NCBI GenBank assembly: GCA_022606425.2
Contig: JAHDVF020000937.1
Coordinates: 248,001 to 312,000, forward strand
Origin: Lepidostoma basale
Lineage: Eukaryota > Arthropoda > Insecta > Trichoptera > Lepidostomatidae
Direction of reading: 5' to 3'
DNA length: 64,000 nt
Made by a program: the position numbers and the translations under genes. The notes under the pieces were generated by a model that was not told where the DNA came from, searched no databases, and saw only the letters and a list, made by a program, of their open reading frames with translations. Within the stretch, counting starts at the first letter, position 1; every line of letters starts with the position of its first letter. Below, piece by piece: positions 31,476 to 41,984 of the stretch.

Positions 31476-31669
31476 TTAGTATTATTTATTATTACCTCTT
31501 TATTTGTAATACCTACGAAAAGTCTACTGTGTTCGGTTTATCTCTTATTGAGCTGACTCAGTCAAGCTCTTTGGTCTGTGGTATATCTTAAGATATTCGG
31601 ACACATGCTTTACGGCTGAGGAAAACCATGGAAAACCTCAACCGGAACATTTCAGTTGTTATTTGGATT

Positions 31670-31980
31670 GTTAGTGGACTAGGACTTGGATTTTCTGAAT
31701 AATGGAGGTTCTGCTCTTGTGGTTATACCTCTTACGTCTGATGGGAACATTGTAGGAAAGGTGATTTGGTGGGTTGTTGGTTTATGCGGGGGCATGATTT
31801 GTGTAGCCCTGGAATGTTCCTCTGAAGGAGGATCGATTTTGGGCGCTTGTGGCTGCTGAAAGTTTTTGGATTGTAATTTGAGGTCTTTTATTTGATTGAA
31901 GTTTTGGTGCCAATTATTACAAATGAGAACAAACACAATTGGTATCTGGTGATTCTTTTCCAGCATTCCTATCAAATAAT
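31670..31980 (-). mobile_element. Jockey-like LINE fragment
   Basis: 98-residue frame (31679-31975, minus) with HKPTTHQITFPTMFPSDVRG and ITTRAEPP. The same segment follows the RT C-terminus at 38.7-39.15 kb and is captured in the hAT MITE at 19.3 kb. Function of this stretch is unknown. Confidence 0.5.
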
Positions 31981-31984
31981 GCCC

Positions 31985-32825
31985 ACAAAGCCGCTGTGGA
32001 GTGAATAAATTAATTTGCCAGTCTCTTGCTTCAATAGCCTTGAAATGTCAATAATAAGTAAAGCAGAAATGGTTATAAAATAAACATGATTATTTCATAT
32101 ACTAATTTCGTTTTTATAATTCTCTTCGTATTTTTCATACGAAGTTTTGATAACAGCTTCAAATACGAACAAAATATTGATACGTTCGAATACGTTGTTG
32201 TTGCTCGCAAACAAAACACTCCATTTTTTTATTGTTCGAATGTTTGTATAAGAGTAATTAATTATTCAGCAGTGTAATACAGCAATAACTTAGTAAGCCT
32301 GCCGAGAACAGCGCCAGACATTAATTTAAATTAAAAAATGAAGTGTCTACCCGTGAAGGAGGAACGAGTTTTAATTAGAAGAACAATGAAAAGAAGAAAA
32401 AACAAGACAATTATTCAACACGAGATAACAGTAGCCATTTACATTTCGGGGGTCTAAACATTCAAGCAAATATAAAGTAGCCCATATGTGGATGTGCATT
32501 CCGCACGGAAAGCGAAACTCCTATTGTATTCACTGGAAAGCTACCGTTTATGTCGTTCCCAGTATTATATACCATGGACAAATACATAAATATAATAATT
32601 TTCTATACCATTCTCAGGTCTCTCTTTAGCTGCAGCCTGGAGACAGACGGGTGACAGGAGCGCATGGCGTGTCATGGTCAAAAGTTTACAGGATGGACAC
32701 GACCCTCAATCATGAGATAAAACTAAATATATTTCATTTAAAAAAAAAAATTCTACAAAGAGACACTCCTTATCAAAGTGAGTGTCTCTGTGTCAGCATC
32801 AAAAACAAATTTATAGTTGAATAAT
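31985..32825. other. intergenic, short hairpin only
   Basis: AT-rich. A small hairpin AGAGACACTC/GAGTGTCTCT is at about 32759-32788. No domain-bearing frame seen. Confidence 0.35.
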
Positions 32826-32829
32826 TTGT

Positions 32830-33015
32830 AACTATTCCCGGAGGAGTAGGCAGAAAGAATGGACAGCTACGTCCATTTCTTGTCCCTCCACATTCATACA
32901 TCGTGTCATGCACAAGTATAATATATTTCTTTGACTCTTTACATACTGGGCGACATTAAATATTTGATTGATTTGATCGGGCCACGTTTCCTCAGTTTTT
33001 AAAATTTGCAAAAAA
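32830..33015 (-). mobile_element. RTE-a LINE fragment
   Basis: TWPDQINQIFNVAQYVKSQR and CMTRCMNVEG readable on the minus strand. The terminus retains part of CCCGGAGGAGTAGGCAG. TTAG tail lost. Confidence 0.65.
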
Positions 33016-33354
33016 TCAATCAATGTTAGGAAAGTAGGGGTCCATCACATAACATAAAAAATCGTCACGTGGTCTAACATGGTCTAATGGACAACTATGT
33101 TTGGGGACCTCTGATGTACAAGATTACTAAAATAAACTGTAATGAAAATACTACAACTGCTATTTTACGAGAAAAACAACCTATTTAAACAGAATAAGCT
33201 TTATCTTACGCAAATTTATTTAATGAAAAGAAAGATATGTAAAGGATAAAATTAGCAATAAAAACGTTTAAAAATGTTATGTTATTTCGTTGGAAATAAT
33301 GCTAACCAATGGGCTGTTTTTTAATATAAAAATTCGTCGAATAACCACCGACGT

Positions 33355-33500
33355 AAAAGGGTGGGCGGCCGGTTTTCCCGGACACCGAGGAGCCCCGTGA
33401 AAGGCCCGGGCCAACAAAAAACAACTTTCCGCAAAGGAAAACAAAATGTAACAAATACCCCCGATCTCAGGTGTTCACTTTCGAGCGTAAGCTTCCAGGA
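33355..33500. other. GC-rich single-copy island
   Basis: Contains GGGCGGCCGGTTTTCCCGGA and CCCGGGCC and no frame with a recognisable domain. Confidence 0.35.
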
Positions 33501-33779
33501 AATGTTAAAACTTTCCGCTGGAAAAACCTTTGGAACGTAATTTAATATTTTTCAATAAATTTGAATGTTACTACGACGAAACGCTACGGGAAATGTGCAG
33601 ATATTAGAATTTTACAAGTAAATATATGGGGAACCCGCAGGAATTCGGTTAACTTAGCATGTTATTACGGTGAATAAATTCTGTTGACGTAGAATGTGGG
33701 CGTTTATTTTAAAATTCAAAAGTTAGAATGGAGACACAAGAAATCTATTGGAAAAACATAATATTATGTATTAAATAAA

Positions 33780-34206
33780 TCTAGCAAGGTACGCATCTAT
33801 AAGACCTGTGTGCGACCAATCCTCACATATGGCATTGAATAGAGGGCAGACACTGTCAAGACAAAGAGCTTGCTCAGGACAACCGAGATGAAAACACTCC
33901 GCGCTATAGCTGGCAAGACTCTACGTGATCGAGTTAGGAATACAGCAATCCGAGAAATCTGCGAGGTCGAAGATGTGGTCAGATGGGGACGTCAAAGACG
34001 GCGATACTGGCATCAATCAACACGTAGAAAGGATGAGCTCAAATAGGATACCACACATAGCTCTCCATGGAACGCCAAACGGACAACGCCGACCAGGAAG
34101 ATCCCCGAAACGGTGGAGAGAAAGCTGGAGTTCAGCGTTTCAAGAGAACCCGCCTGAAATAACAGACTCCTGAGTCTACCAAAAGTGAAGAAGAAGAAGA
34201 AGAAGA
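33780..34206 (+). mobile_element. RTE-e LINE C-terminal fragment, (GAA)n tail
   Basis: Reads VRIYKTCVRPILTYGIE, a stop, TTEMKTLRAIAGKTLRDRVR, NTAIREICEVEDVVRWGRQR and a frameshifted GRSPKRWRESW block before (GAA)n at 34186-34206. The TCVRPILTYG and LRDRVRN motifs are diagnostic. Related pieces: 18.5, 45.0, 59.2 kb. Confidence 0.75.
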
Positions 34207-34213
34207 AATAAAT

Positions 34214-34620
34214 CTAACTAACCTTAATGCCGTTTCCTCAAAGGGGTGGGCAGAACTAAAAGACCGCTTTTTTTATAGTCCGAGTCTACTTTACTTTTGT
34301 TTATTATTGGCGTTTCCGCTAGGCATTTCAGGAAAAGTAATTCTATGTTGCCTTTGAGAAAAATGATTGTTTTATTTTACGTTACCATTCATTTCGAAGC
34401 CTGACCCAATCTTTCATTCAATATCCCTCTCCACTGGCCCATCCCATGTAAACATGCTTCCTAATTAAAATAATTTATCAACTTGTTACAGATTTTCACA
34501 ATCACTGAATTACGTGAGTTCTTCTGTTTCGACAATCATGATCATTCCACATTTTCTTCGGTCTTCTTTAATATTCTTAACAAACCAACTAATTGAACCA
34601 TTCATTATTTCTTTTCAATA
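34214..34620 (-). mobile_element. RTE-a LINE, degraded
   Basis: The diverged terminus (CCGTTTCCTCAAAGGGGTGG) is followed by scattered matches to the longer 51.0-51.7 kb copy (TGTAAACATGCTTCC, CACATTTTCTTCGGTC). Heavily rearranged. Confidence 0.45.
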
Positions 34621-34698
34621 AATTAATCAAAATTTTGACATTTAAAATTTATAACACTGTTATAATATAACAATTTATTTTTATTCACTGAGTGTCGC

Positions 34699-34734
34699 GA
34701 CAGCTGTTTCGCCAACCGATGTTAGTATCATCAG
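34699..34734 (-). ncRNA. hammerhead ribozyme-like motif, F3, left arm
   Basis: CTGATGA (rc of 34728-34734), extra T, stem II CTAAC/GTTGG with loop ATCG, GAAA (rc of 34707-34710), ACAGCTGT, GTC (rc of 34699-34701). Core complete. Stem I pairs G-C next to the core, then C-A mismatch, then G-C. Confidence 0.65.
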
Positions 34735-34783
34735 GTGTAATAAACTAAGTTTTTTTTTCTAAAAAAAATGTTTATTGTAACAC

Positions 34784-34819
34784 CTGATGATTTCAACATC
34801 GGTTGGCGAAACAGCTGTC
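34784..34819 (+). ncRNA. hammerhead ribozyme-like motif, F3, right arm
   Basis: CTGATGA (34784-34790), extra T, stem II TCAAC/GTTGG with loop ATCG, GAAA (34808-34811), ACAGCTGT and GTC with predicted site after 34819. Complete core, same weak stem I as its partner. Confidence 0.65.
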
Positions 34820-34929
34820 GCGACATTCTCAGTGAATAAAAATAAATTGTGATATTATAACAGTGTTATAAATTTTAACAGTTATAATGATGTAGTATAG
34901 TAGTGTTTCGGCCAAAACAATGGACCAAC

Positions 34930-36230
34930 ATTTTAACATTCAGAGCATGACTGGTTTCGATGAACAATCAATAGCACTCTTTAATGCTGATACTACAATA
35001 TTTTAATGATGTCTGAACCAATTATTTGAAAAACAATCTATGTGATCGACATTGACTCACACCACTTTATGAAGCTCTTTGAGTCTAATTAAATAACTCG
35101 TATAAAAATTACGTCAAAAATAAGATTAAGTGCAGACAGCCTTCGGCAAATAATATATATCGGAAACCTGTGTCGGAATTAAAGTACTACTCGTTTGCAG
35201 CAGCGGGAAATGGGGTGTTACATCGCTATATATGTGTGTATATCAATTATACATAAAGTCGAACCTTTAGAAAGTCACCCCTTGTCTAGACGAAACTTCA
35301 TATGCCCTTCCCCACTCGCATGAACTTGAAAAATACGTAACGCGCAGTAGGCAACGGATATTCACTTTTGTGTGTAACATATATAAAAGCCTACGTAAGC
35401 TACCCTAAATTTACCGATGTGTAGTGATTTTTTCTTCTTCCCACACTTCGACGATCCTCTATTTTGCCCTTTATGATTAGATGCAGCAGTTCGTACTTAT
35501 CTTTTCTACAGGTCTGCCGTGCTTACGATAAACGCATCAACTAAGGTTTTTGTCGAAATTGAGTTATTACATTATCTAGTATCAGGAAAACGAGATCTAC
35601 AACTTTCTCAAAGTGACATTTCACGATTTCTTCATTTTCTCGGTTTTTCAGTTTTCATAAACGCATTAACTAAGACTTCGAGTGCAGTTTTACTTATCAA
35701 GAACGCACTAGCTGTAGTTAGTACAGACTTGTTTTCTAGCATTCAATAGCTTCTTAGTCATAAATGCACTATGTTTGAGGAATCACACTAATTTTACAAG
35801 ATTTTACAATATTTGTATTCAAATAGCTATTTTCCTTAAAATAAATGCATTATGTGACGTAGTTGCACTTATCATATGTATTGTTGAAGAATTGAGGTAA
35901 AGGGTTACTATATAAAATGCAATAAATTAATTTACTAAGCATAAATGAATCAAGTAGGGTAGTTGATGCGTTTATGAGTAGTTATTATGGCCTAAAAGTT
36001 TTAAAGGCTGCTAGCGATAAGTATTTTTTTAATTATATGTACACTATATTTTATTTTTATATATGTTTGTATTTTTTAGTATTCTTAACCCTTTTCTATT
36101 TGTTTTGGTACAACTTTCATGTTGGTATCTTATCTAGTTCTTGAGATATAAGCAAAATAAAAAGTTTATACGCGTTTTTCACGAAAAGCGTTAAACCCTA
36201 GTTAATAGATTTATCTTAAGTGCGGCAGAG
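34930..36230. other. intergenic with scattered ATAAACGCAT motifs
   Basis: No gene recognised. Variants of ATAAACGCATYAACTA occur near 35527, 35656, 35760, 35842 and, inverted, near 35960. A 76-codon frame at 35519-35749 arises from this motif and shows no domain. Confidence 0.4.
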
Positions 36231-36267
36231 GGTAGGACACCACCAGGACCTTGATGTCAGCCAGCAA

Positions 36268-36540
36268 TTGTCTATCAACTCTTGCTCTTAGTAGCACACT
36301 TACATTGTCGACCATATCGGTCCATGGAATTCGTAGTAGGTATTCTACGATGCGTCAACATTTCGAATGTCTCTAACCTGTTCATAGTGCTGATTTTGAG
36401 GATCCATGACTTCGTACAACATACGTGATTGGATGGGGATTAAAACAGTCGAGGCGCTGTGTAGAACTGCGCAAGACAGGAAAATGTACTCTCAAGTGAT
36501 AGTCGACGTCGAAGGGACCCGGCGTGATACATGAAGAAAA
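36268..36540. mobile_element. RTE-b LINE remnant with inverted 5' part
   Basis: 36400-36540 (+) is a decayed 3' end (GAACTGCGCAAGACAGGA ... GTCGAAGGGACCCGG ... GAAGAAAAA). The adjacent 36268-36385 is the upstream coding region on the minus strand (NRLETFEM-like). A 5' inversion of this kind is expected from twin priming during target-primed reverse transcription. Confidence 0.5.
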
Positions 36541-36929
36541 ATATGAAAGTAGTGATTTGAAGTTGCTTGTACGTAAATCTGGTACAAACACAACAAAACT
36601 ATAGGCGGGAGAGGGGCACCTGTACAAACAAAGCTATGCACACTCGAGAAAAGAACGATCCAAAAATTATGGTATTATTGTATGTCTTGGCACGCGTAAA
36701 CAATGCCCTGTTAAAAAACTGTGCTACCCAAATACTTGAGTCAGAAATTAACGAGATAATAATCCTATCGAGCTTATGTAAAGCGTAAACAGCGGATAGT
36801 TAGGAACTCGCCATTTAAAAGTTATTAATAATATTTACGTACGCATTAAAGATATAATGTGTCCGATAGTTAGCAAACATAACATGTATCATTTAATTAT
36901 TAGTATATTTATGCTTAGGAAATTGAAAA

Positions 36930-37110
36930 TAACTTTGTTTAATACACAAAATATTTAAAAACTGGTTAAAAAACACGACATGTTTCGGAGGATACCTCCA
37001 TCTTCAGGTGTAAAAATATAATAAAAACTAAACAAAGAATGACTAATATAAAAAAAAGGCATTTAAAATTCGATACAATAATTTAGATTTAAAAATTAAC
37101 CTGGGCTGTT
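36930..37110. repeat. F4 element, left arm only
   Basis: Matches the left arm of 18.97-19.15 kb over ACTTTGTTTAATACAC, the hammerhead-like part and TAAAATTCGATACAATAATT. No right arm found downstream. Confidence 0.6.
36973..37011 (-). ncRNA. hammerhead ribozyme-like motif, F4, best copy
   Basis: Minus strand: stem I ACAC/GTGT (4 bp), core CTGAAGA (rc of 37001-37007), extra T, perfect 5-bp stem II GGAGG/CCTCC with loop TAT, GAAA (rc of 36983-36986), palindrome ACATGT and canonical GTC (rc of 36977-36979). Every invariant hammerhead residue is present. The motif is type I-like, open at stem I, with stem III too short for a monomer loop, so dimer formation through ACATGT is the likely active form. 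Confidence 0.7.
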
Positions 37111-37629
37111 TGTTATAAGAACTTATAATTTTTTTATCAGTAAGAACTTATGAATAATATTAAAAAATAAAAATATATTATGATAATATAAAAAACATAA
37201 AATTGTAATTTAGAAAAACATACATTCATATTATTCTGATTTTGAAAATTTGGTTTCGTTCATGTGGTACTCCCGTGAATTTGGAGAAATTACGCGTATA
37301 AGTGAATTGTTTTGGTCAATTTGATTGTTGCCGCACTTTAAAATAGTTAATTGTGAGACGTTATACGTTTGTACTGTTGTGATGTCAAAATTATACAAGT
37401 TTTTTCGTTTATATAAAGAATTTTGACAGGTGTAAAAATAAAATTTTCATTTGTTCCAATGACAATTTGAATAATTTCTTCAATATTCTTTTAAAGTTCT
37501 TGCTGGTGTTGGTTGGTTTTAAGTGCCTAATTACTGCCAAATAAAAAAAGTGGATACGTGGAACATTAATTAAATCATATAACAGCTAATTTAAAGAACG
37601 GTGGATACGTGTAACCTAAATTAAATAAA

Positions 37630-38042
37630 CACAAAAGTCCGGATCGTTCATGTCAACATGTGCAACATCGGAAAACATTATGTGTTATTACATTATGTGC
37701 TAAATTTAAAAAACGGTGGATTCGTGGAACATATATTAAATAGACAAATGTGCACCATCTAAAAATAACATTTTGTATTAAATTATTTTTATTTTGTTAT
37801 TTTATTTTATATCATTGTATTTTATATTATTTGTTTAAGATTTATTTTGTGGATGTTGGAAGATCGAAGTGTGCGCGGGAGATGCCTATTGGTGGCGATG
37901 AGGTTCGCAACCCATCACACCACGTCTCCCGCGGGGCGAAAAGAGAAGGATGGAGTGCCGCATCGGTTAAAGTGTGACAGTCCATTCTTTCTGCCTACCC
38001 TTTCGGGGAGACGGCTTGATGGTTAGTTAGTTAGTTAGTTAC
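37630..38042 (+). mobile_element. SINE ending in the RTE-a tail, with internal repeats
   Basis: Same start (CACAAAAGTCCGGATCG), B-box-like GAGGTTCGCAACCC, CGTCTCCCGCGGGG and RTE-a terminus with (TTAG)4 as at 15.76 kb. It is longer because of added AT-rich repeats. The unit ACGGTGGATACGTGGAAC also occurs at about 37550, 37600 and 37713, before and inside it. Confidence 0.7.
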
Positions 38043-38177
38043 ATTTGAAATGACATAATTTATATAGAAATTAATAAATGATTAATTTGCATATGATTGT
38101 GAATGGGAGCTTGTGAGATTAAAAGTAGAAGTGTGAATTTTGTGATAAAAACGCTAATCGACTGCGTCAGGTACAGT

Positions 38178-38312
38178 CAGTGGCGGTACTCCCTTAGAAG
38201 CCCAGAAGCCCGGCTTGCGTAAGAAATTTAGAATCAAAACCTCTCCCAAATATACTTTTCGAACTTTCACGCTCGACAACAGCACTCTATTGGCTCTGGC
38301 TCTCTGTGAATA
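38178..38312. mobile_element. hAT MITE left end joined to RTE-b scrap
   Basis: CAGTGGCGGTACTCCC and CCCGGCTTGCGTAAGAAATT match the 19.25-kb MITE. From about 38266 the sequence is RTE-b coding (ACTTTCACGCTCGACAACAG, minus strand). No right terminus found. Confidence 0.65.
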
Positions 38313-38719
38313 TTTGCTGTTAAGATGCGAATAATTAATACTTCAATTTCCAAAGTAAATTATTATTTATACTAGTTAGTTATGAAGATTAACAAATAGC
38401 TTTGGATAAGACCTTTTGAAGCACAATGAATTCACTGCATACCTAATGAATGTATGTTTTAGTTTAGATGCACACAGCACGCGGGTAAGTGTGAGGTGTA
38501 GAGCCTCACAATAGGCCGGAAACAGACCGCAAGAATGACGATTGTGCACCTACCCTCGCCAGTTAATTACCAGACAACAATACCACAGACTCTGTATGCA
38601 AATAACGGCCGGTTCAGCGCCATTCTTCTAACAAATCCCGGCGACAAGAATAATACCACACTTCTAATAATTCACGTGACGTCTGCAATCCATTTTTGAA
38701 TGCTGGGTCTTGATTTAAT

Positions 38720-39165
38720 CATTTGTTCTCGGAAGAGGTTGGTCGAAATACAAGAATCAGAGTCACACACGCACACTCCAAATCCTGCAAAATAAGGCTT
38801 TCCAAAGGATTCATGAACCATGATCAAATAACTGCACCTATAATCAGAAATCTCTATGATACAATAGATACATTCATTCAGAAACTCGCCAAACCTTTTT
38901 TACAAGCCTCTTCACATCCTAACCTCACAATAAAAAATCTCTCAAATTATGACCCAACACATCTAACCGTCTCAAGCGCCCAAAATCGACTTTCTTTCAT
39001 TGGAACACTTCGAGTCACACCAATAAAAAGCCCGGATAAACCAACAACCCACCGATTCACCTTTCCAAAAATTTTCCTATCAGACGTAAGAAGAATAACC
39101 GCAAGAGCTGAATTTCCGAAAGCCAGATATCCAAGTCCAAGCATTTCACCATGGAAATGATACTA
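38720..39165 (+). mobile_element. Jockey-like LINE C-terminal fragment
   Basis: 145-residue frame (38723-39160) reading IRNLYDTIDTFIQKLAKPFL and QASSHPNLTIKNLSNYD. FIxKLAxxFxxxASSHPNxxI is a hallmark near the C-terminus of Jockey-type reverse transcriptases. The downstream FTFPKIFLSDVRRITARAEF recurs in the 31.7-kb fragment and in the hAT MITE. RT catalytic core absent. Confidence 0.6.
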
Positions 39166-39300
39166 GGAGCTGGCAAAAAAGAATGAAAGTAGGATAAATC
39201 CCGTAGAAATGAAATCACTAATAAGGATGTGAGAGAAAATTATGTATGATATAATACCAAACGAAGAAATAAGGAAATAATATAAGGCAGGCGATTGCAT
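39166..39300 (+). mobile_element. RTE-a LINE fragment
   Basis: GAGCTGGCAAAAAAGAATGA and the ATAAATCCCGTAGAAATGAA block match the WQKKDESRINAVEMRS coding region, degenerate. Confidence 0.55.
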
Positions 39301-39374
39301 ACCATTTTCATTAATTCACTTCTAATAAAATATGCTGTTTAAATATATTTTGTCATTTTAAATAATTAAATAAA

Positions 39375-39545
39375 TAGTCCATTGTTTTGGCCAAAACACT
39401 ATGATACCTTAACATTTTAAACTGTTAAATTAAAATAACTTTGTTTTGTGTATCACAATTTATTTTATTTTACGCGATAGCTGTTTCGTCAACCTATGTT
39501 GACGTCTTAATCTATGTTGACATTAAATAAATATTATATTATTCT
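39375..39545. repeat. F3 foldback remnant
   Basis: Terminus CCATTGTTTTGGCCAAAACAC on the left. The minus-strand motif keeps stem II and GAAACAGCTATC, but the core reads TTAAGA and the triplet is ATC. Inactive. Confidence 0.55.
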
Positions 39546-39639
39546 GCTCAAATTCTCGTGATCTTACACCGATGTAAAAAATCACATTGAAAATAGTGAT
39601 TGATTAACGGAAAATTATATTATTTTAAATGACGAATTT

Positions 39640-39785
39640 GTTATGAATTAATACACTGTTTTTTCCACTTTTGACTTTATTTTTCTCAACATGTTTCGAA
39701 GACTTTACACCTTCACCATCGGGAGAACTTATTAACCATATTTCTTACACTGAGGTGTCCTCTGTGGTTTTGCGAAACGATATCT
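39640..39785. repeat. F5 element
   Basis: ACACTGTTTTTTCCACTTTTGACT leads into a minus-strand hammerhead-like motif at 39683-39727: stem I TTCTC/GAGAA (5 bp), core CCGATGG, stem II GAAG/CTTC, GAAA, ACATGT, GTT. U4 and A9 differ from canonical. Confidence 0.55.
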
Positions 39786-40189
39786 GTGGCATATTATAAA
39801 TTGATACCGATTATGTATATTTTTATAAGAGTAATCTTATGCGGTTTAAACAGACATTAAATAAACAATATTATAAAAAAAACATCCTTCTTTTGTTATG
39901 ATTTAACCACACAATTGCGCAGTGGTTTTGATTATATTAATCAATAGGGCATTCATTGCGAACGAAATGTGCATTATATTAGCGTCTGTGCCTGCCTTGG
40001 GAGTGATACTTTGTAGTTCAACACTTGTTATACGACACCGTCTGGAAGTGAATAAGAAATACGATATTATAATGCTGTAAACTCGCTCACGAATCAGACA
40101 ACTAAGCACCAATCGCACGCTATAGACATTTAAAACAAAACGACAGTAAACTCATTTCTACATACAATTTAAACAAAAAAAAATGCGAT

Positions 40190-40290
40190 ATTTTTATGAA
40201 TAAAACTTTGTTTTTTTTTCCACTTTCGAGTGTATTTTTCTCACCATCTTTCGAATGTATACCTTCATCATTGGAAGAATGATATAAACT
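40190..40290. repeat. F5 element, decayed
   Basis: TTTTTTTTCCACTTTCGAGT followed by a minus-strand CCAATGA, GAAGG, GAAA, GATGGT series at about 40240-40275. The cleavage triplet is lost. Confidence 0.45.
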
Positions 40291-40703
40291 AAGCAAAATT
40301 ATTTACGAAGTAAAAAAATGTTCAAAATTATTTTAAACAAACTATAAGAAACTAAAAAAACATGTAACTTGTACTATTTAACTTAGGAAGAGTATCTATC
40401 AGGGACATAATAATAGCCTTAAGTTTATCAAAAAAAAAAAAATAATAATAACGCGATGAATAAAACCGTTAAATACTCAACAGGTTCTGTTTTTATTTTA
40501 TTTTTAATTAAAGTATTCTAAAAATTAGCCGCTTTGAAAGATCTAGAAAAACAAATTATCAATATCGTAAATTTCATTACAATTTCTTTAGTTGTATCCC
40601 ATGGAATGGTTTGCAGCTAAGTCTTGTACCTCGTCCTACACGACTATAGTTCTTCACCTCAACATATGAGACGCAGTTCATCTATTCACACACCTGTTTC
40701 ATA

Positions 40704-40891
40704 TACCGTATTTTGCGGACGATAAGACGTATCGGACTATTAGACGCATTTTCTTACTCTGAATATTCGTTTAATATACCGTATTTTGCGGACGATAAGA
40801 CGCATTTTTTACTCTGAATATTCAACCGGACCAAAATTCGGTTGAATATACAGAGTAAAAAAATGCGTCTTATGGATCGAAAATTACGGTA
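40704..40891. mobile_element. TIR MITE plus tandem partial copy
   Basis: Complete element at 40777-40891 with ends TACCGTATTTTGCGGACGAT and its inverted partner (AAATTACGGTA), inner TAAGACGCATTTTTTACTCT inverted. A partial left end (40704-40760) precedes it in direct orientation. TACCGTATTTTxCGGACxATAAGxCGCA ends resemble MITEs widespread in animals. Superfamily not assigned. Confidence 0.65.
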
Positions 40892-41168
40892 CTCCCGTCG
40901 AGGACACCCTCTGTAATTTGTCCCCTCAACCATCTCTTCTATTATGTCATGTAGGAGACCTTCAAGGCCCATAATGTGGGCGATCCATTGGATTCGCCTC
41001 TCTAAGTTACTTCATTATTTTCAATGAACTTCAAGAAAGAAATTTCAATTAAAAATTGTAATTGAAAGTTAAGCAATTCCATTGTAATTTGGAATTAGTA
41101 AAACAACACTGTTTTTTTCCACATTAATTTATTAAATATCTTTAAACAATACTAATAAAAATATTAAA

Positions 41169-41208
41169 ACACGGCAATGTTTCGGAGGTGTCCTCCATCT
41201 TCAGGTGT
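41169..41208 (-). ncRNA. hammerhead-like motif, F4, lost cleavage triplet
   Basis: Minus: ACAC, CTGAAGA (rc of 41198-41204), extra T, perfect GGAGG/CCTCC stem II, GAAA (rc of 41180-41183), but ACATGTC became ACATTGCC. The facing right copy at about 41711-41750 has GAAACATTGTCGTG with a ruined core (CTAAATA). Confidence 0.5.
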
Positions 41209-41226
41209 AATTATACAACAGTTATA

Positions 41227-41690
41227 TCTTCTTCTTCTTTCAGTGCCGTATCAGGTCCCCCCAACGTTGGCGATCACTGCAGCAAAGCCATCTCTATCCT
41301 GCGCCACTTGGAACAGGTTCTGAACTCTTGTTATTCCTGTACACTCTTTGATGTTTCGCAGCCAGGACAGCTGCCTTCTACCAACTCCCCGACGTCTCTC
41401 CACTCTACCCATTAATATCAGTTGAAGGAGGTGGTATTTTTCTCCCCTTAGCACATGACCCAAATATGATACCTTTCTAATTTTCACACTCGACAACAGC
41501 TTTCTATTAGCTCTGGCTCTCTGCAGTACGTCTGCATTACTGAGCCTATCGGTTCACGCTATACGGAGCATTCTGCGGTATATCCACATCTCGAACCCTT
41601 CCAACCGGTTCGTTACATTCACTTTCAGAGTCCAGGTTTCGCAGCCATATAGTAGAACATACCATATATAACATTTAATCATTCTTTGTC
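41227..41690 (-). mobile_element. RTE-b LINE C-terminal domain
   Basis: 81-residue frame (41251-41496, minus): SSVKIRKVSYLGHVLRGEKY, HLLQLILMGRVERRRGVGRR, QLSWLRNIKECTGI and LFQVAQDRDGFAAVIANVGG. Upstream RLEGFEMWIYRRML-like sequence continues in other frames. (GAA)n tail at 41227-41239. Confidence 0.8.
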
Positions 41691-41794
41691 GGAGTTATAC
41701 CTGTATACTTACACCTAAATATGTAGTTCACCTCCGAAACATTGTCGTGTTTTTTATTTTTTTATTATTGTATAAAGATATTTAATAAATTTAA

Positions 41795-41938
41795 GTGATG
41801 AGGTTCGCAACCCATCACACCGCGTCTCCCGCGGAGCGAAAAGAGAAGGATGGAGTGCCGCATCAGTAAAAGTGTGACAGTCCATTCTTTCTGCCTACCC
41901 TTTCGGGGAGACGGCGTGATGGTTAGTTAGTTAGTTAA
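41795..41938 (+). mobile_element. SINE, 5'-truncated copy, in F4 arm
   Basis: Begins GATGAGGTTCGCAACCCATC and ends GGCGTGATGG with (TTAG)3. Flanked by TTTAAGTG and TTAAGTG, a short target duplication. It interrupts the F4 right arm, so it is younger than that element. Confidence 0.75.
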
Positions 41939-41984
41939 GTGAAAAATACAGTGTTGTTCTTCAAATTCCAAAAATTGTATTATT

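Larger units (their letters stand above)
34650..34925. repeat. F3 foldback, both hammerhead-like arms intact
   Basis: Arms of about 100 bases are inverted around a 49-base loop. The right end carries GTGTTTCGGCCAAAACAATGG. This is the only locus where both arms keep CTGATGA, GAAA and GTC. Confidence 0.75.
41100..41980. repeat. F4 foldback with nested RTE-b and SINE
   Basis: Outer arms AACAACACTGTTTTTTTCC / ATACAGTGTTGTT and AATTTATTAAATATCTTTA / AAGATATTTAATAAATTTA are inverted. The loop is filled by RTE-b (41227-41690) and the right arm is interrupted by a SINE (41795-41938). Confidence 0.7.

Noticed and set aside
35519..35749. 76-codon frame as a gene
   Set aside because: It overlaps repeated ATAAACGCAT motifs and has no domain.
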